A DNA stretch of 64,000 nt, from positions 136,484 to 200,483 of the forward strand of contig DASSOY010000048.1 in the NCBI GenBank assembly GCA_035700025.1, in the 5' to 3' direction. Both the position numbers and the translations under genes were made by a program. Shown piece by piece: positions 23,941 through 35,204 of this stretch (its first letter is position 1; every line of letters begins with the position of its first letter). Source of the stretch: Bacillales bacterium. GTDB taxonomy: Bacteria > Bacillota > Bacilli > Bacillales > DASSOY01. The notes beneath the pieces are model-generated. The model worked only from the letters and a program-made list of their open reading frames with translations. It did not search any database and had not been told where the DNA came from.

Positions 23941-24960
23941 TTGCAAGTGGCATCCGTCCGAAACGAAATTCGTCAAAAAAAATTTTCCCCATTATACGTA
24001 TTATATGGAACGGAACCGTATTTAATCGAGGAATTTCAGCGAACGATCATTGACCATGCGGTAGACAAAGAGGCTTTCGAATTCAATTTTGCGCAATATG
24101 ACATGGAGGAAACGCCGGTACAGCAAGTCATCGAGGACGCTCAGACACTGCCGTTCCTCGGCGAATACCGGGTGATTGTCGTGAAAAATCCGTTTTTCTT
24201 GACAGGAAAACAAGAAAAGAAATCGGTCGAACACGATCTTGACCGTCTGGAACGATACGTCGAAGCCCCTTCGCCCCATGCGATCGTGATCTTCAGCGGT
24301 TCGTACGAAAAACTTGATCAACGAAAAAAAATCGTCAAACGGCTGAAGAAAAACGGAGAACTGCTCTCCTTTTCAACGGAAAATGAAAAAGTCATCTTCG
24401 AGCTGTTGCGGGAGCGCGCGGAAACCTACGGCGCCGTGTTGACGCAGCAAGCGAACGAACGGCTGCTTCAGTTGGTCGGTCCGCATTTATCGCGATTGAT
24501 CGGCGAAATCGATAAGATGGCTTTGTATGCCGGCGATGGCGGCGAAATTACGGCGGATGTCGTGGACTTGTTATGCGCGAAAACGTTGGAGAGCAACGTG
24601 TTTGCTCTAGTCGACCGCGTCGTGCGAAGAAATTTGCCCGAGGCGTTTGTGATCTTGAATGATCTTATTAAACAAAAAGAGGATCCGATCCGATTGCTGG
24701 CGTTGCTTGTTCGCCAGTTCCGCATCATTTTTCAAGTGAAACAGTTGAAGGAAAGCGGCTATACCCAAGGGCAAATGGCGAAGCGGCTGTCTTTGCATCC
24801 TTATGCGGTCAAAGTGGCGGCGCAGCAAGGCAAGGGATTTGAGAAAGAGCGGTTGCTTCAATGGCTGAGCGAAATGACGGAAACGGATTTCGCGATGAAA
24901 ACGGGGAAGATGGACAAGCGGTTGGCGCTTGAATTGATATTGACCAAGTTGGCAAGGTAA
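23941..24960 (+). CDS. holA: DNA polymerase III delta subunit
   Basis: The clamp-loader delta subunit, about 339 residues. Family segments are SPLYVLYGTEPYLIEEF at the start, YRVIVVKNPFFLTG, and NLVEN-like KTLESNVFALVDRVVRRN and LLALLVRQFRIIFQVK later. The start is uncertain: TTG 23941 has GAGGTG six bases upstream and gives a length close to B. subtilis HolA; GTG 23938 and ATG 23920 are alternatives. Confidence 0.92.
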   Translation: MQVASVRNEIRQKKFSPLYVLYGTEPYLIEEFQRTIIDHAVDKEAFEFNFAQYDMEETPVQQVIEDAQTLPFLGEYRVIVVKNPFFLTGKQEKKSVEHDLDRLERYVEAPSPHAIVIFSGSYEKLDQRKKIVKRLKKNGELLSFSTENEKVIFELLRERAETYGAVLTQQANERLLQLVGPHLSRLIGEIDKMALYAGDGGEITADVVDLLCAKTLESNVFALVDRVVRRNLPEAFVILNDLIKQKEDPIRLLALLVRQFRIIFQVKQLKESGYTQGQMAKRLSLHPYAVKVAAQQGKGFEKERLLQWLSEMTETDFAMKTGKMDKRLALELILTKLAR

Positions 24961-24963
24961 CCA

Positions 24964-24994
24964 AAAAACGGCCGGATCGATCCGGCCGTTTTCG
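24964..24994. terminator. Bidirectional terminator between holA and rpsT
   Basis: AAAACGGCCGGATCGATCCG and the rest of a perfect palindrome flanked by A- and T-runs. It serves two convergent genes. Confidence 0.9.
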
Positions 24995-25002
24995 TCATTT
25001 CC

Positions 25003-25269
25003 TTATTTGGACATAGCGTTTAATTTGCGGGCAAACTTCGATTTGAAGCGGGCAGCTTTGTTTGTATGGATAATGTTCTTGCGAGCCGCTTTATCCAACT
25101 TACGAGCGGCAACCGCATACGCTTTCTTCGCTTCTTCCAAATTATTTTCTTTGGCTTTCGCTTCGAATGTTTTGATTGCTTCACGCATTTCCACTTTAAT
25201 GGCCATGTTATGTTGGCGACCTTTTTCGTTCGTTTTCACGCGTTTGATCGCTGATTGAATGACAGGCAT
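25003..25269 (-). CDS. rpsT: 30S ribosomal protein S20
   Basis: An 88-residue basic helical protein. KRVKTNEKGRQHNMAIKVEM and HTNKAARFKSKFARKL are S20 segments. GGGAGGTGAAGAC gives the ribosome binding site for the ATG at 25269. Same orientation and position as in B. subtilis. Confidence 0.97.
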   Translation of the reverse strand: MPVIQSAIKRVKTNEKGRQHNMAIKVEMREAIKTFEAKAKENNLEEAKKAYAVAARKLDKAARKNIIHTNKAARFKSKFARKLNAMSK

Positions 25270-25357
25270 GTCTTCACCTCCCGACAAAGTCTTTCCGGCT
25301 GTTTCATATTCAAACAAAATCAATTCTAACAGAGCGGACAACGAAAATCAATTGGAA

Positions 25358-25387
25358 TGAAAACATTTCCGATCGGCCACGATAGAA
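25358..25387 (+). promoter_or_regulatory. Possible sigma-G/sigma-F promoter of gpr
   Basis: TGAAAA, 16 bases and CGATAGAA resemble forespore promoters. gpr is forespore-expressed in B. subtilis, which makes the match plausible but the sequence fit is only fair. Confidence 0.35.
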
Positions 25388-25419
25388 ATAACATTCGTTA
25401 ATTAAAGGAGAGACGTATC

Positions 25420-26517
25420 GTGGGAGACTTGGATCTCAGCAAGTATCAAGTACGGACCGACTTGGCCCTTGAAGCCCATGAATTGAAAAAAGAGCAAGAC
25501 GCTGCCACGGGTGTTGAAGGCGTCGTCGTCAAAGACGAAAATGTGAAAGGCATCAAATTGACGACGGTCGACATTTCCGCCGAGGGAGCTGCAAAGATCG
25601 GCAAAAAAGCAGGCCATTACTTAACGTTCGAAATGCAAGGAATCCGCAAGCGCGATTCCGATCTGCAAGAGAAAGTGGAAGAGATATTCTCCGAACAGTT
25701 TGCAAAATTTCTCGATACTCACGGCATTTCCAAAGACGCGCATTGCCTCGTCGTCGGGTTGGGCAACTGGAACGTGACCCCCGATGCTCTCGGACCCGTG
25801 GCTGTCGAGAAAATTTTAGTTACGAAACATTTGTTTGATCTTGCTCCGGAAAACGTCGGGGAAGGTTTTCGCCCAGTCAGCGCGATCTCTCCCGGGGTCA
25901 TGGGTGTCACAGGCATTGAGACAAGCGATATTATTCTTGGCGTTATCGAAAAAGCAAAACCCGATTTCGTCATCGCTATCGATGCACTCGCGGCTCGTTC
26001 AATTGAACGGGTGAACACGACGATTCAAGTGTCCGATTCCGGCATTCATCCTGGTTCCGGCGTCGGCAACAAGCGAAAGGAACTGAGCGAAGAAACGCTC
26101 GGAATTCCCGTATTTGCCATCGGCGTGCCGACAGTTGTCGACGCCGTCACGATTACGAGCGACACAATCGATTACTTGATGAAACATTTCGGTCGTGAAA
26201 TGAAAGAAAAAGATAAGCCGGCAAAATCACTCGTTCCGTCGGGAATGACTTTCGGGGAAAGGAAAACGTTGACGGAAGCCGATTTGCCGGACGAATCAAG
26301 CCGCAAAGCCTTCATGGGCATCGTCGGGAGCTTGAATGACGAGGAAAAACGAAGGTTGATTCACGAAGTACTCGCCCCGCTCGGACATAACTTGATGGTG
26401 ACGCCGAAAGAAGTCGACGAATACATCGAAGATATGGCAAACGTGCTTTCCGGAGGCTTGAATGCCGCGTTGCACGGGGAGGTCGACCAACAAAATTTGT
26501 CGGCTTATACGCATTAA
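25420..26517 (+). CDS. gpr: Spore germination protease Gpr
   Basis: A 365-residue aspartic-type protease that degrades small acid-soluble spore proteins when spores germinate. It is made as a zymogen; the short propeptide ends within the first 20 residues, before [35 protein letters not shown] and the [12 protein letters not shown] segment are family hallmarks. GTG start with AAAGGAGAG. Followed by spoIIP, as in B. subtilis. Confidence 0.97.
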   Translation: MGDLDLSKYQVRTDLALEAHELKKEQDAATGVEGVVVKDENVKGIKLTTVDISAEGAAKIGKKAGHYLTFEMQGIRKRDSDLQEKVEEIFSEQFAKFLDTHGISKDAHCLVVGLGNWNVTPDALGPVAVEKILVTKHLFDLAPENVGEGFRPVSAISPGVMGVTGIETSDIILGVIEKAKPDFVIAIDALAARSIERVNTTIQVSDSGIHPGSGVGNKRKELSEETLGIPVFAIGVPTVVDAVTITSDTIDYLMKHFGREMKEKDKPAKSLVPSGMTFGERKTLTEADLPDESSRKAFMGIVGSLNDEEKRRLIHEVLAPLGHNLMVTPKEVDEYIEDMANVLSGGLNAALHGEVDQQNLSAYTH

Positions 26518-26587
26518 TTCGAAAAGACGTTCTGTTTACCGGATCGTCCGCATACATTGGAGGTAGATTGTCGGAAAGGGTGAGACG

Positions 26588-27757
26588 ATGATCTCCAGCG
26601 GACCTTTGTCGGTCAACGGGACAAGCTTGAGAACGTTCCTATGCTTTATGGCCGCGGCAGTTGCGGCGATTTTTCTTCTTGCGGCGGCATTGACTGTTCT
26701 CGAACATAACAATCGTTTCGCATCGTCGAACGTTGAAGCATTGACGTCCAATGTTTCAAGCGAAACGCTTCTCCATTTTATCGGATTCGAAAATCCGTAT
26801 TTCACGCAAGTTTTGCCAGAAAACAGCGAGTTTCCGCCGCTTGCATCGCTCGGTTTCGAATTCGTCACAAGCATCAAACCGGGAGACATTCGAAGTTTGC
26901 TCGGCAGCGAACTTCCCGGCTTCGAAATTTATGATTCAGATATCATCGTTGCCGGTACGGGAACCGATTATACGAATCTTGTCGTCGAATCCGCGCCTCC
27001 CGTCAAAGTGATGATGGAAGCCCGAGAAGAGGCCGAACAAAGCTTGAAACAAAATGACGATCAAAAAGACGTCGTGAAGCCGCCGGTCAAAACGACAAAC
27101 GGCAAAGACGTCGTTCTGCTATACGCAACGCATACGACCGAATCTTATTTGCCCGCATTGAAAGGAGACGCCTCGCCGGACGAAGCTTACAGCTGGGAAC
27201 TGAATGTGTCCGATGTTGCGAAACAATTGAAAGAAGAGCTCGAAAAACGCGGGATCGGCGCTGAAGTACCTGATGTGAACATCCAGAAAATAAGGGCGTC
27301 CGAAGGACTCAGCTACAGCCAATCCTACAAAGCCTCGCGGCAAGTGGTTGCCTCGATTTTGCATGAAGATCCGAGCATCCAGATGATTTTTGACATCCAT
27401 CGGGATTCGCGAAGGAAAAAAGACACGACGGTAACGATCAATGGGAAAAAATATGCGCGAACGAGTTTCGTTATCGGCGAAGGCAACCCGCATTACAAGA
27501 AAAACCGGTTAATGGCCGTGAACTTACACCATTTGCTCGAGAAAGAGTATCCGGGTTTAAGCCGGGCGGTAATTGGAAAAAGCTTGGATGAAGGCAACGG
27601 TATTTACAATCAAGATCTTTCCGACCATGCGGTTTTGATCGAAATCGGCGGCGTTGACAATACAATGGATGAAGTGAATCGCACCGTGGAAGCATTGGCT
27701 GACGTAATCAGCGAATATTATTGGAAGCTGCACAAAGCTCAAAAAGTGAACGGATAA
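26588..27757 (+). CDS. spoIIP: Stage II sporulation protein P, peptidoglycan hydrolase
   Basis: A 389-residue mother-cell membrane protein that acts with SpoIID and SpoIIM in engulfment. An N-terminal helix (residues about 18-38) anchors it; the amidase/endopeptidase domain (about 180-380) holds YATHTTESYLP, FDIHRDS and LIEIGGVDNTMDE, with metal-binding His and Glu. CATACATT at 26551-26558 resembles a sigma-E -10 box, but no clear -35 accompanies it. Confidence 0.96.
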   Translation: MISSGPLSVNGTSLRTFLCFMAAAVAAIFLLAAALTVLEHNNRFASSNVEALTSNVSSETLLHFIGFENPYFTQVLPENSEFPPLASLGFEFVTSIKPGDIRSLLGSELPGFEIYDSDIIVAGTGTDYTNLVVESAPPVKVMMEAREEAEQSLKQNDDQKDVVKPPVKTTNGKDVVLLYATHTTESYLPALKGDASPDEAYSWELNVSDVAKQLKEELEKRGIGAEVPDVNIQKIRASEGLSYSQSYKASRQVVASILHEDPSIQMIFDIHRDSRRKKDTTVTINGKKYARTSFVIGEGNPHYKKNRLMAVNLHHLLEKEYPGLSRAVIGKSLDEGNGIYNQDLSDHAVLIEIGGVDNTMDEVNRTVEALADVISEYYWKLHKAQKVNG

Positions 27758-27773
27758 GCGAGCGTGATGCGTA

Positions 27774-28100
27774 ATGGCAAAATTCACAATTAAATGCTTA
27801 CTGGCCGCATCTTTATTTTTCGCGGGCGTTTTGTTCGGCATGCAGCAAGCGAACGAAGGCATTAAAGAGGTGAAAGGACTCGACCAGCTGCAACGTGCCG
27901 AACAGGCGTTGCAGACGGACAACGTCGGGGACGGAGCGCAAGCGGCGAGCACCGTTGCGGAGAAAAGGAAAAGACTCGAAGACATCAAGACGTTCAACGT
28001 ATATTCCGCGGTCGGCCGTGCCGCTTCGTCCGGCATCACAAGCTTGTTTCAATCCGGAATGAAAGCGGCGGGTGCGTTATTGGAAGAGTTTCTTGGGTAA
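27774..28100 (+). CDS. yqxA: YqxA family protein (DUF3679)
   Basis: A 108-residue protein with an N-terminal hydrophobic stretch (residues 7-23) ending in FGMQQANEGI, and a helical charged remainder. It follows spoIIP by 16 bases, as in B. subtilis. Function unknown; the neighbourhood suggests sporulation. The ribosome binding site is weak. Confidence 0.85.
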   Translation: MAKFTIKCLLAASLFFAGVLFGMQQANEGIKEVKGLDQLQRAEQALQTDNVGDGAQAASTVAEKRKRLEDIKTFNVYSAVGRAASSGITSLFQSGMKAAGALLEEFLG

Positions 28101-28103
28101 ACA

Positions 28104-28140
28104 ACCTTCTTGCTCATTAGGGCAAGGAGGCTTTTCTTTT
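28104..28140 (+). terminator. Terminator after yqxA
   Basis: CCTTCTTGC and GCAAGGAGG pair with one G-U, followed by CTTTTCTTTT. Confidence 0.75.
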
Positions 28141-28169
28141 GTATGAGCGGGTTCGGCCGACCCATTGGT

Positions 28170-28292
28170 GCGGATGCTTCCGGTTGATCTAACGTCGTCT
28201 ACTCGACGACAAGGGGGCAAGGGTACGACCAACCCGCGGCAAGTTCGAAGAAGCGGATGCTTCCGGTTGATCTAACGTCGTCTACTCGACGA
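28170..28292. repeat. Two perfect 40-bp direct repeats upstream of lepA
   Basis: The same 40 bases (starting GCGGATGCTTCCGGTTGATC) stand at 28170-28209 and 28253-28292, 83 bases apart from start to start. Each ends in a small hairpin, CGTCG-TCTACT-CGACG. The second copy ends on the likely -35 box of lepA. Confidence 0.9.
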
Positions 28293-28314
28293 AGCGATGG
28301 CTGAGTGCTATAAT
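28286..28314 (+). promoter_or_regulatory. Likely promoter of lepA
   Basis: TCGACG (28286-28291), 17 bases and a perfect TATAAT (28309-28314). The -35 box lies in the last bases of the second 40-bp repeat. Confidence 0.6.
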
Positions 28315-28350
28315 CAACCCTAGTGTCGAAGTACGGGAGTGAATGAAATC

Positions 28351-30165
28351 ATGGCGAAAAAGGACAGACAGTCGAGAATTCGCAACTTCTCGATCATCGC
28401 GCACATCGACCATGGGAAATCGACGCTCGCGGACCGAATTTTGGAGAAGACGAGCGCGCTTTCGAAACGGGAAATGAAAGAGCAAATGCTCGATGCGATG
28501 GACCTGGAAAGAGAACGCGGCATCACGATAAAATTGAATTCCGTCCAGCTGACGTATAAAGCGAAAGACGGTGAAGACTATATTTTTCATTTGATCGACA
28601 CGCCGGGGCATGTCGATTTTACGTATGAAGTTTCACGCAGCCTTGCGGCTTGCGAGGGGGCGCTGCTCATCGTCGACGCCGCTCAAGGCGTGGAAGCGCA
28701 GACGCTTGCCAACGTGTACTTGGCACTCGAAAACGACTTGGAAATCATTCCGGTCATTAATAAAATTGACTTGCCGAGCGCGGACCCTGAGCGCGTACGC
28801 CAGGAGATCGAAGACGTGATCGGCATCGATGCCTCCGATGTCGTGCTGGCCTCAGCGAAAGCGGGAATCGGTATTGATGAGATCCTTGAGCAAATCGTGG
28901 AAAGAATCCCTGCGCCGGAAGGGGACCCTGCGGCACCGTTAAAGGCATTGATTTTTGATTCGCTGTACGATCCGTACCGCGGAGTCATCGCCTACATTCG
29001 TGTGGCGGAAGGCACGGTTCGCGTCGGTGAAAAAATCAAGATGATGGCAACCGGAAAAACGTTTGAAGTAACGGAAATCGGCGTGTTCACGCCTAAACCC
29101 GTACCGAAAGATGAGCTGACCGTGGGCGATGTCGGCTATTTAACGGCTTCGATCAAACAGGTCGGCGACTCGCGCGTGGGCGATACGATTACTTCAGCAG
29201 AACAACCGGCGACGGAACCGTTGCCAGGCTACCGCAGAATGAAGCCGATGGTATTTTGCGGTTTGTATCCGGTAGACGCAAGTCAGTACAATGATTTAAG
29301 AGAGGCGCTCGAACGGTTGGAATTGAACGACTCTGCTTTGCAGTATGAAGCGGAAACGTCGCAAGCCCTCGGTTTTGGTTTTCGTTGCGGTTTTCTCGGC
29401 TTGTTGCATATGGAAATTATTCAAGAGCGAATCGAGCGAGAATTTGACATCGATCTCATTACGACCGCTCCGAGCGTTATCTATGAAGTGCAATTGACGA
29501 ACGGTGAGAACATGAGCGTCGATAATCCTTCCAACATGCCGGAAGCGAATCAAATCGACGAGGTGCGTGAACCGTACGTGAAGGCGACGATCATGGCCCC
29601 GAATGATTATGTCGGCGCCGTCATGGAATTGTGCCAATCGAAACGCGGCGATTTTCTAGACATGCAATATCTTGATGAAAATCGCGTCAACATTGTTTAC
29701 GATATTCCGTTGTCCGAAATTGTTTACGACTTTTTCGACCAGTTGAAATCCGGCACGAAAGGATACGCTTCGCTCGATTACGAACCGATCGGCTACAAAG
29801 CTTCAAAGCTCGTCAAAATGGATATTTTATTGAACGGCGAAAAAATTGATGCCTTGTCGGTCATCGTTCACCGCGATTTTGCTTATGATCGAGGCAAAGC
29901 GATCGTTGAAAAATTGAAAACGTTAATCCCGAGACAGCAATTCGAAATTCCGATTCAAGCTGCGATCGGTCACAAAATCATCTCGCGGTCCAACATTAAG
30001 GCTTTGCGCAAAAATGTGTTGTCGAAATGTTACGGCGGCGACATTACAAGGAAGAGAAAACTGCTTGAGAAACAAAAAGAAGGCAAGAAGCGAATGAAGA
30101 CGGTCGGCAAAGTGGACGTTCCGCAAGAAGCGTTCATGGCGGTGCTGAAAATGGACGAAGATTAA
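28351..30165 (+). CDS. lepA: Elongation factor 4 (LepA), translation GTPase
   Basis: A 604-residue ribosomal GTPase. [10 protein letters not shown] (G1), DTPGHVDF (G3) and NKIDLPSA (G4) form the G domain; EF-G-like domains follow and the LepA C-terminal domain ends the protein ([15 protein letters not shown]). ATG 28351 with GGGAG upstream was taken; GTG 28339 would add four residues. Confidence 0.97.
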   Translation: MAKKDRQSRIRNFSIIAHIDHGKSTLADRILEKTSALSKREMKEQMLDAMDLERERGITIKLNSVQLTYKAKDGEDYIFHLIDTPGHVDFTYEVSRSLAACEGALLIVDAAQGVEAQTLANVYLALENDLEIIPVINKIDLPSADPERVRQEIEDVIGIDASDVVLASAKAGIGIDEILEQIVERIPAPEGDPAAPLKALIFDSLYDPYRGVIAYIRVAEGTVRVGEKIKMMATGKTFEVTEIGVFTPKPVPKDELTVGDVGYLTASIKQVGDSRVGDTITSAEQPATEPLPGYRRMKPMVFCGLYPVDASQYNDLREALERLELNDSALQYEAETSQALGFGFRCGFLGLLHMEIIQERIEREFDIDLITTAPSVIYEVQLTNGENMSVDNPSNMPEANQIDEVREPYVKATIMAPNDYVGAVMELCQSKRGDFLDMQYLDENRVNIVYDIPLSEIVYDFFDQLKSGTKGYASLDYEPIGYKASKLVKMDILLNGEKIDALSVIVHRDFAYDRGKAIVEKLKTLIPRQQFEIPIQAAIGHKIISRSNIKALRKNVLSKCYGGDITRKRKLLEKQKEGKKRMKTVGKVDVPQEAFMAVLKMDED

Positions 30166-30185
30166 AACGGAAAGCGTGAGGATTC

Positions 30186-31319
30186 GTGGCACGAGCCGCA
30201 TATGTGCATATCCCTTTTTGTGAGCACATTTGTCATTACTGTGACTTCAACAAATATTTCTTAAACGGTCAGCCCGTTGACGATTATTTAACATCTCTCG
30301 CGATTGAAATGACAAATGCCTTGCGGCGGTATCCGAGCGAAGGCATCGAGACGGTGTACATCGGCGGGGGGACGCCGACCGCTCTTAACGAAGTTCAATT
30401 TTCGCGGCTTTTGCACGGCATCCGTGAGCGTCTTGCGCCGTCTCGGGGCATTTCTGAGTTTACGGTCGAGGCGAATCCGGAAAATTTGACAAAAACGAAA
30501 TTGACGACGATGAAAGAAGCCGGCGTCAACCGGATCAGCCTCGGGGTGCAATCGTTTGAAGATTCATTGCTGGCGGCGGTCGGCCGGCCCCATACCGAAA
30601 AGCATGTGCACGATGCGATCGAACTCATCTCGGAGGCCGGCTTTGACAACGTCTCCATCGATCTGATGTTTCGTCTTCCCGGCCAAACGCGGGAACAGCT
30701 TGCTTCCACGCTTGAAACGGCTTTATCGTATGGAACGAAGCACATTTCCATCTATTCTTTGCAAGTGGAACCGAGGACGGTGTTTTACAACCGATTGAAA
30801 AAAGGGCGTTTGCCGTTGCCGGATGAAGATGCGGAGGCGGAAATGTATGAACAAATCATCGAAACGCTTGGATCCCGCGGTCTCCGGCAGTATGAAATCA
30901 GCAATTTCGCTGTTCCCGGTTATGAAAGCCGCCATAACACGATGTATTGGCAAAATGAAGATTACTACGGGTTCGGGGCCGGCGCTCATGGTTATTTGAA
31001 AAACGTGCGCCGTGTGAACGCGGGTTGGACGAAGAAGTACATCCGCCTGATCAAGGAAAAAGGCGACGCGTTTGTTGAGGAATCCCGAGTCAGCTTGCGT
31101 GAACAGATGGGCGATCATCTGTTTCTTGGACTGCGGATGGCAGACGGCGTCTCGAGAACCGGCTTTTTCCGGAGGTTCGGCGTACGAGCGGAAGAGGTTT
31201 TCGGCGGCGAGCTTGAAACGCTTGCTGGGCGAAAATGGATTGAAGTCGCGGATGACCGGATCTTTTTAACTAAAAAAGGCTTATTTCTCGGAAATGAAGT
31301 GTTCCAAGCGTTTGTTTGA
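30186..31319 (+). CDS. hemW: Radical SAM heme chaperone HemW
   Basis: A 377-residue radical SAM protein, formerly called an oxygen-independent coproporphyrinogen oxidase. The cluster motif is CEHICHYCDF, and YIGGGTPTALN, NRISLGVQSF and QYEISNFA are family blocks. The HemW branch is chosen over HemN by this short N-terminus and by position after lepA. GTG start. Confidence 0.94.
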   Translation: MARAAYVHIPFCEHICHYCDFNKYFLNGQPVDDYLTSLAIEMTNALRRYPSEGIETVYIGGGTPTALNEVQFSRLLHGIRERLAPSRGISEFTVEANPENLTKTKLTTMKEAGVNRISLGVQSFEDSLLAAVGRPHTEKHVHDAIELISEAGFDNVSIDLMFRLPGQTREQLASTLETALSYGTKHISIYSLQVEPRTVFYNRLKKGRLPLPDEDAEAEMYEQIIETLGSRGLRQYEISNFAVPGYESRHNTMYWQNEDYYGFGAGAHGYLKNVRRVNAGWTKKYIRLIKEKGDAFVEESRVSLREQMGDHLFLGLRMADGVSRTGFFRRFGVRAEEVFGGELETLAGRKWIEVADDRIFLTKKGLFLGNEVFQAFV

Positions 31320-31347
31320 AGTTTTTTGACGAATCGCGGTGAAGTCG

Positions 31348-31376
31348 TTGACACTCCAGCTTCGATTTGGTACATT
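31348..31376 (+). promoter_or_regulatory. Sigma-A promoter of the hrcA-dnaK operon
   Basis: TTGACA, 17 bases, TACATT. The CIRCE operator begins 11 bases after the -10 box, over the likely start of transcription. Confidence 0.85.
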
Positions 31377-31386
31377 TTTATTAGAT

Positions 31387-31413
31387 TTAGCACTCGACCT
31401 TACGGAGTGCTAA
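31387..31413 (+). promoter_or_regulatory. CIRCE operator (HrcA binding site)
   Basis: TTAGCACTC, nine bases and GAGTGCTAA: a perfect consensus CIRCE element, 16 bases before hrcA. HrcA bound here represses the chaperone operon until heat stress. Confidence 0.98.
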
Positions 31414-31429
31414 CAGGGGTGATGCAACC

Positions 31430-32461
31430 ATGTTGACTGATCGTCAATTATTTGTGCTCCGTGTGCTAATCGATGATTACATCCGAACGGCGGAACCTGT
31501 CGGTTCCCGATCGATATCTAAACGAGATGACGTGACGTTCAGCCCGGCGACGATTCGAAACGAATTGTCGGATCTTGAAGACATGGGATTTTTGGAAAAA
31601 CCGCATAGTTCTTCGGGAAGAATCCCTTCTGAAAAAGGGTACCGGTTTTACGTCGACCATTTGTTGTCACCTGCTATGTTGAGCAAAGAGGAAATCCATA
31701 ACATACGGTCCGTTTTCGCCAAAAAAATCGTTCAACTCGAAGATCTCGCTCAGGAAACGGCAGGCGTTTTGTCGGATTTCACGAAGTATACGTCGATCGT
31801 CCTCGGGCCGGAAATCTTCGAAGCCAAATTAAAACATATTCAAATCATTCCGTTGACTGATGCCACGGCGGTTGCGATTTTTGTCACGAACAGCGGCCAT
31901 GTTGAAAATCGGACCATCTCGATTCCCTCGGGCGTTCACCGCAGCGATATCGAGAAGTTCGTCAATATTTTGAACATGAGGTTGGGCGGTCGAGCGCTCG
32001 TCCATTTGAAGCACAAGCTGTTTGTTGAGGTGGCGGAAGTTCTCAAAGAAAACATCGAGCCTTACGAAGGCATTATGGAAATGCTGAACCACACGTTTGC
32101 GCAAAACGGGTTGGAAAAGGTGTATTACGGTGGAAAAACGAATATTCTTGCTCAGCCCGAGTTTCATGACATTGAGAAAGTGCGTACATTGCTGAACGCG
32201 ATCGAGCAGCAGGAAATCATTCACCAATTGCTGCGGTCGAAATCCGACGGCATTCATATAAAAATCGGTCATGAAAACGACATCCAGGAAATTTCCGACT
32301 GCAGCGTGATTACGGCGGATTATTCCCTTGGAGATCGTCATATGGGCACGATAGCGATTATCGGACCGACACGGATGGAATATCCGCGTGTCGTCAGCTT
32401 GCTTGATGTCGTTTCGAAACATTTTGCAGGCGTGTTGAAAAGCCGTTATGAAAACGAATGA
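31430..32461 (+). CDS. hrcA: Heat-inducible transcription repressor HrcA
   Basis: A 343-residue repressor. The N-terminal winged helix holds TAEPVGSRSISKR and the SPATIRNELSDLEDMGFLEKP recognition region; a GAF-like domain follows. It binds the CIRCE element just upstream and so represses its own operon. Confidence 0.98.
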   Translation: MLTDRQLFVLRVLIDDYIRTAEPVGSRSISKRDDVTFSPATIRNELSDLEDMGFLEKPHSSSGRIPSEKGYRFYVDHLLSPAMLSKEEIHNIRSVFAKKIVQLEDLAQETAGVLSDFTKYTSIVLGPEIFEAKLKHIQIIPLTDATAVAIFVTNSGHVENRTISIPSGVHRSDIEKFVNILNMRLGGRALVHLKHKLFVEVAEVLKENIEPYEGIMEMLNHTFAQNGLEKVYYGGKTNILAQPEFHDIEKVRTLLNAIEQQEIIHQLLRSKSDGIHIKIGHENDIQEISDCSVITADYSLGDRHMGTIAIIGPTRMEYPRVVSLLDVVSKHFAGVLKSRYENE

Positions 32462-32489
32462 CCGAATTCAATAGGCTCATAAATCCGAG

Positions 32490-32508
32490 TGGAAGAATCA
32501 TTCTTCCA
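32490..32508 (+). repeat. Perfect inverted repeat between hrcA and grpE
   Basis: TGGAAGAAT and its exact complement with one base between. A T-rich but broken stretch follows. It may be a processing or stability hairpin that sets different hrcA and grpE mRNA levels. Confidence 0.5.
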
Positions 32509-32540
32509 TTCTTTCATGTGTAACTTTGGAGGTGAAGTTG

Positions 32541-33158
32541 GTGGCAGAGAACGAGCAAAAAAAGCAGCAACAAGAGGAAGCGGCGGAAGCAACAGAAAAC
32601 GCAACGGATCAAGCTGAACCTGAAGATCGGAAAGAAGCGGATCCGCCGCCTGCCGACGAATCGGAGTCCGGAGGTCGTCCGGATGCGGAGGTGTCAACGG
32701 AAGCGTTGATGAAACAAATTGAACAGTTGGAAAAGGAGAAAGAAGAACTTCGCAACAAATACTTGCGCACCCAGGCGGATTACGATAATTTCCGGCGCCG
32801 GACACGAGAAGAGAAGGCTGCGGACGCGAAGTACCGCTCGCAAAAGCTGGCGGAAAAACTGCTTCCGGTTATCGATAATTTCGACCGCGCGTTGAATGTG
32901 CAAGCCGAGACGGAAGATGCGAAATCGCTGAAGCAAGGCATGGAGATCGTTCACCGTCAATTGAATGATGTATTGGGGCAAGAAAACATTCAGGAAATCG
33001 AAGCGGAAGGAAAACCTTTCGACCCGCAGTATCATCAAGCGGTCATGCAAGTGGAAGATGAAAATCACGAACCAAATACTGTTGTTGAAGTGATGCAAAA
33101 AGGGTACGTCTTGAACGACCGTGTCCTTCGCCCGGCAATGGTGAAAGTGACGCAGTAA
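32541..33158 (+). CDS. grpE: Nucleotide exchange factor GrpE
   Basis: A 205-residue DnaK cochaperone. An acidic, low-complexity first 50 residues leads to a long coiled coil (QIEQLEKEKEELRNKYLRTQ) and the C-terminal beta wing (EGKPFDPQYHQAV). GTG 32541 has GGAGGTG six bases upstream; the in-frame TTG codons before it are less likely. Confidence 0.97.
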   Translation: MAENEQKKQQQEEAAEATENATDQAEPEDRKEADPPPADESESGGRPDAEVSTEALMKQIEQLEKEKEELRNKYLRTQADYDNFRRRTREEKAADAKYRSQKLAEKLLPVIDNFDRALNVQAETEDAKSLKQGMEIVHRQLNDVLGQENIQEIEAEGKPFDPQYHQAVMQVEDENHEPNTVVEVMQKGYVLNDRVLRPAMVKVTQ

Positions 33159-33177
33159 TAACGAGATGTACGTATGA

Positions 33178-35034
<1,857 letters not shown>

Positions 35035-35044
35035 TGTGCGAGAG

Positions 35045-35084
35045 AAAGTCAAAGTCAGGCATGCCTCGGCTTTGACTTTTTTTC
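35045..35084 (+). terminator. Terminator between dnaK and dnaJ
   Basis: AAAGTCAAAG and CTTTGACTTT pair, followed by TTTTTCTC. It probably reduces read-through from dnaK into dnaJ. Confidence 0.85.
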
Positions 35085-35204
35085 TCATGGAAGATAAACA
35101 GCGCCGGCAGAAACGTTTCATGGCGGAACGGCCAAAGATTGCAGAGGTCGAGTCTTAGATGATAACATTAGGCGTATGTGAAGGGAAATCGGGAGTGGTA
35201 AATC

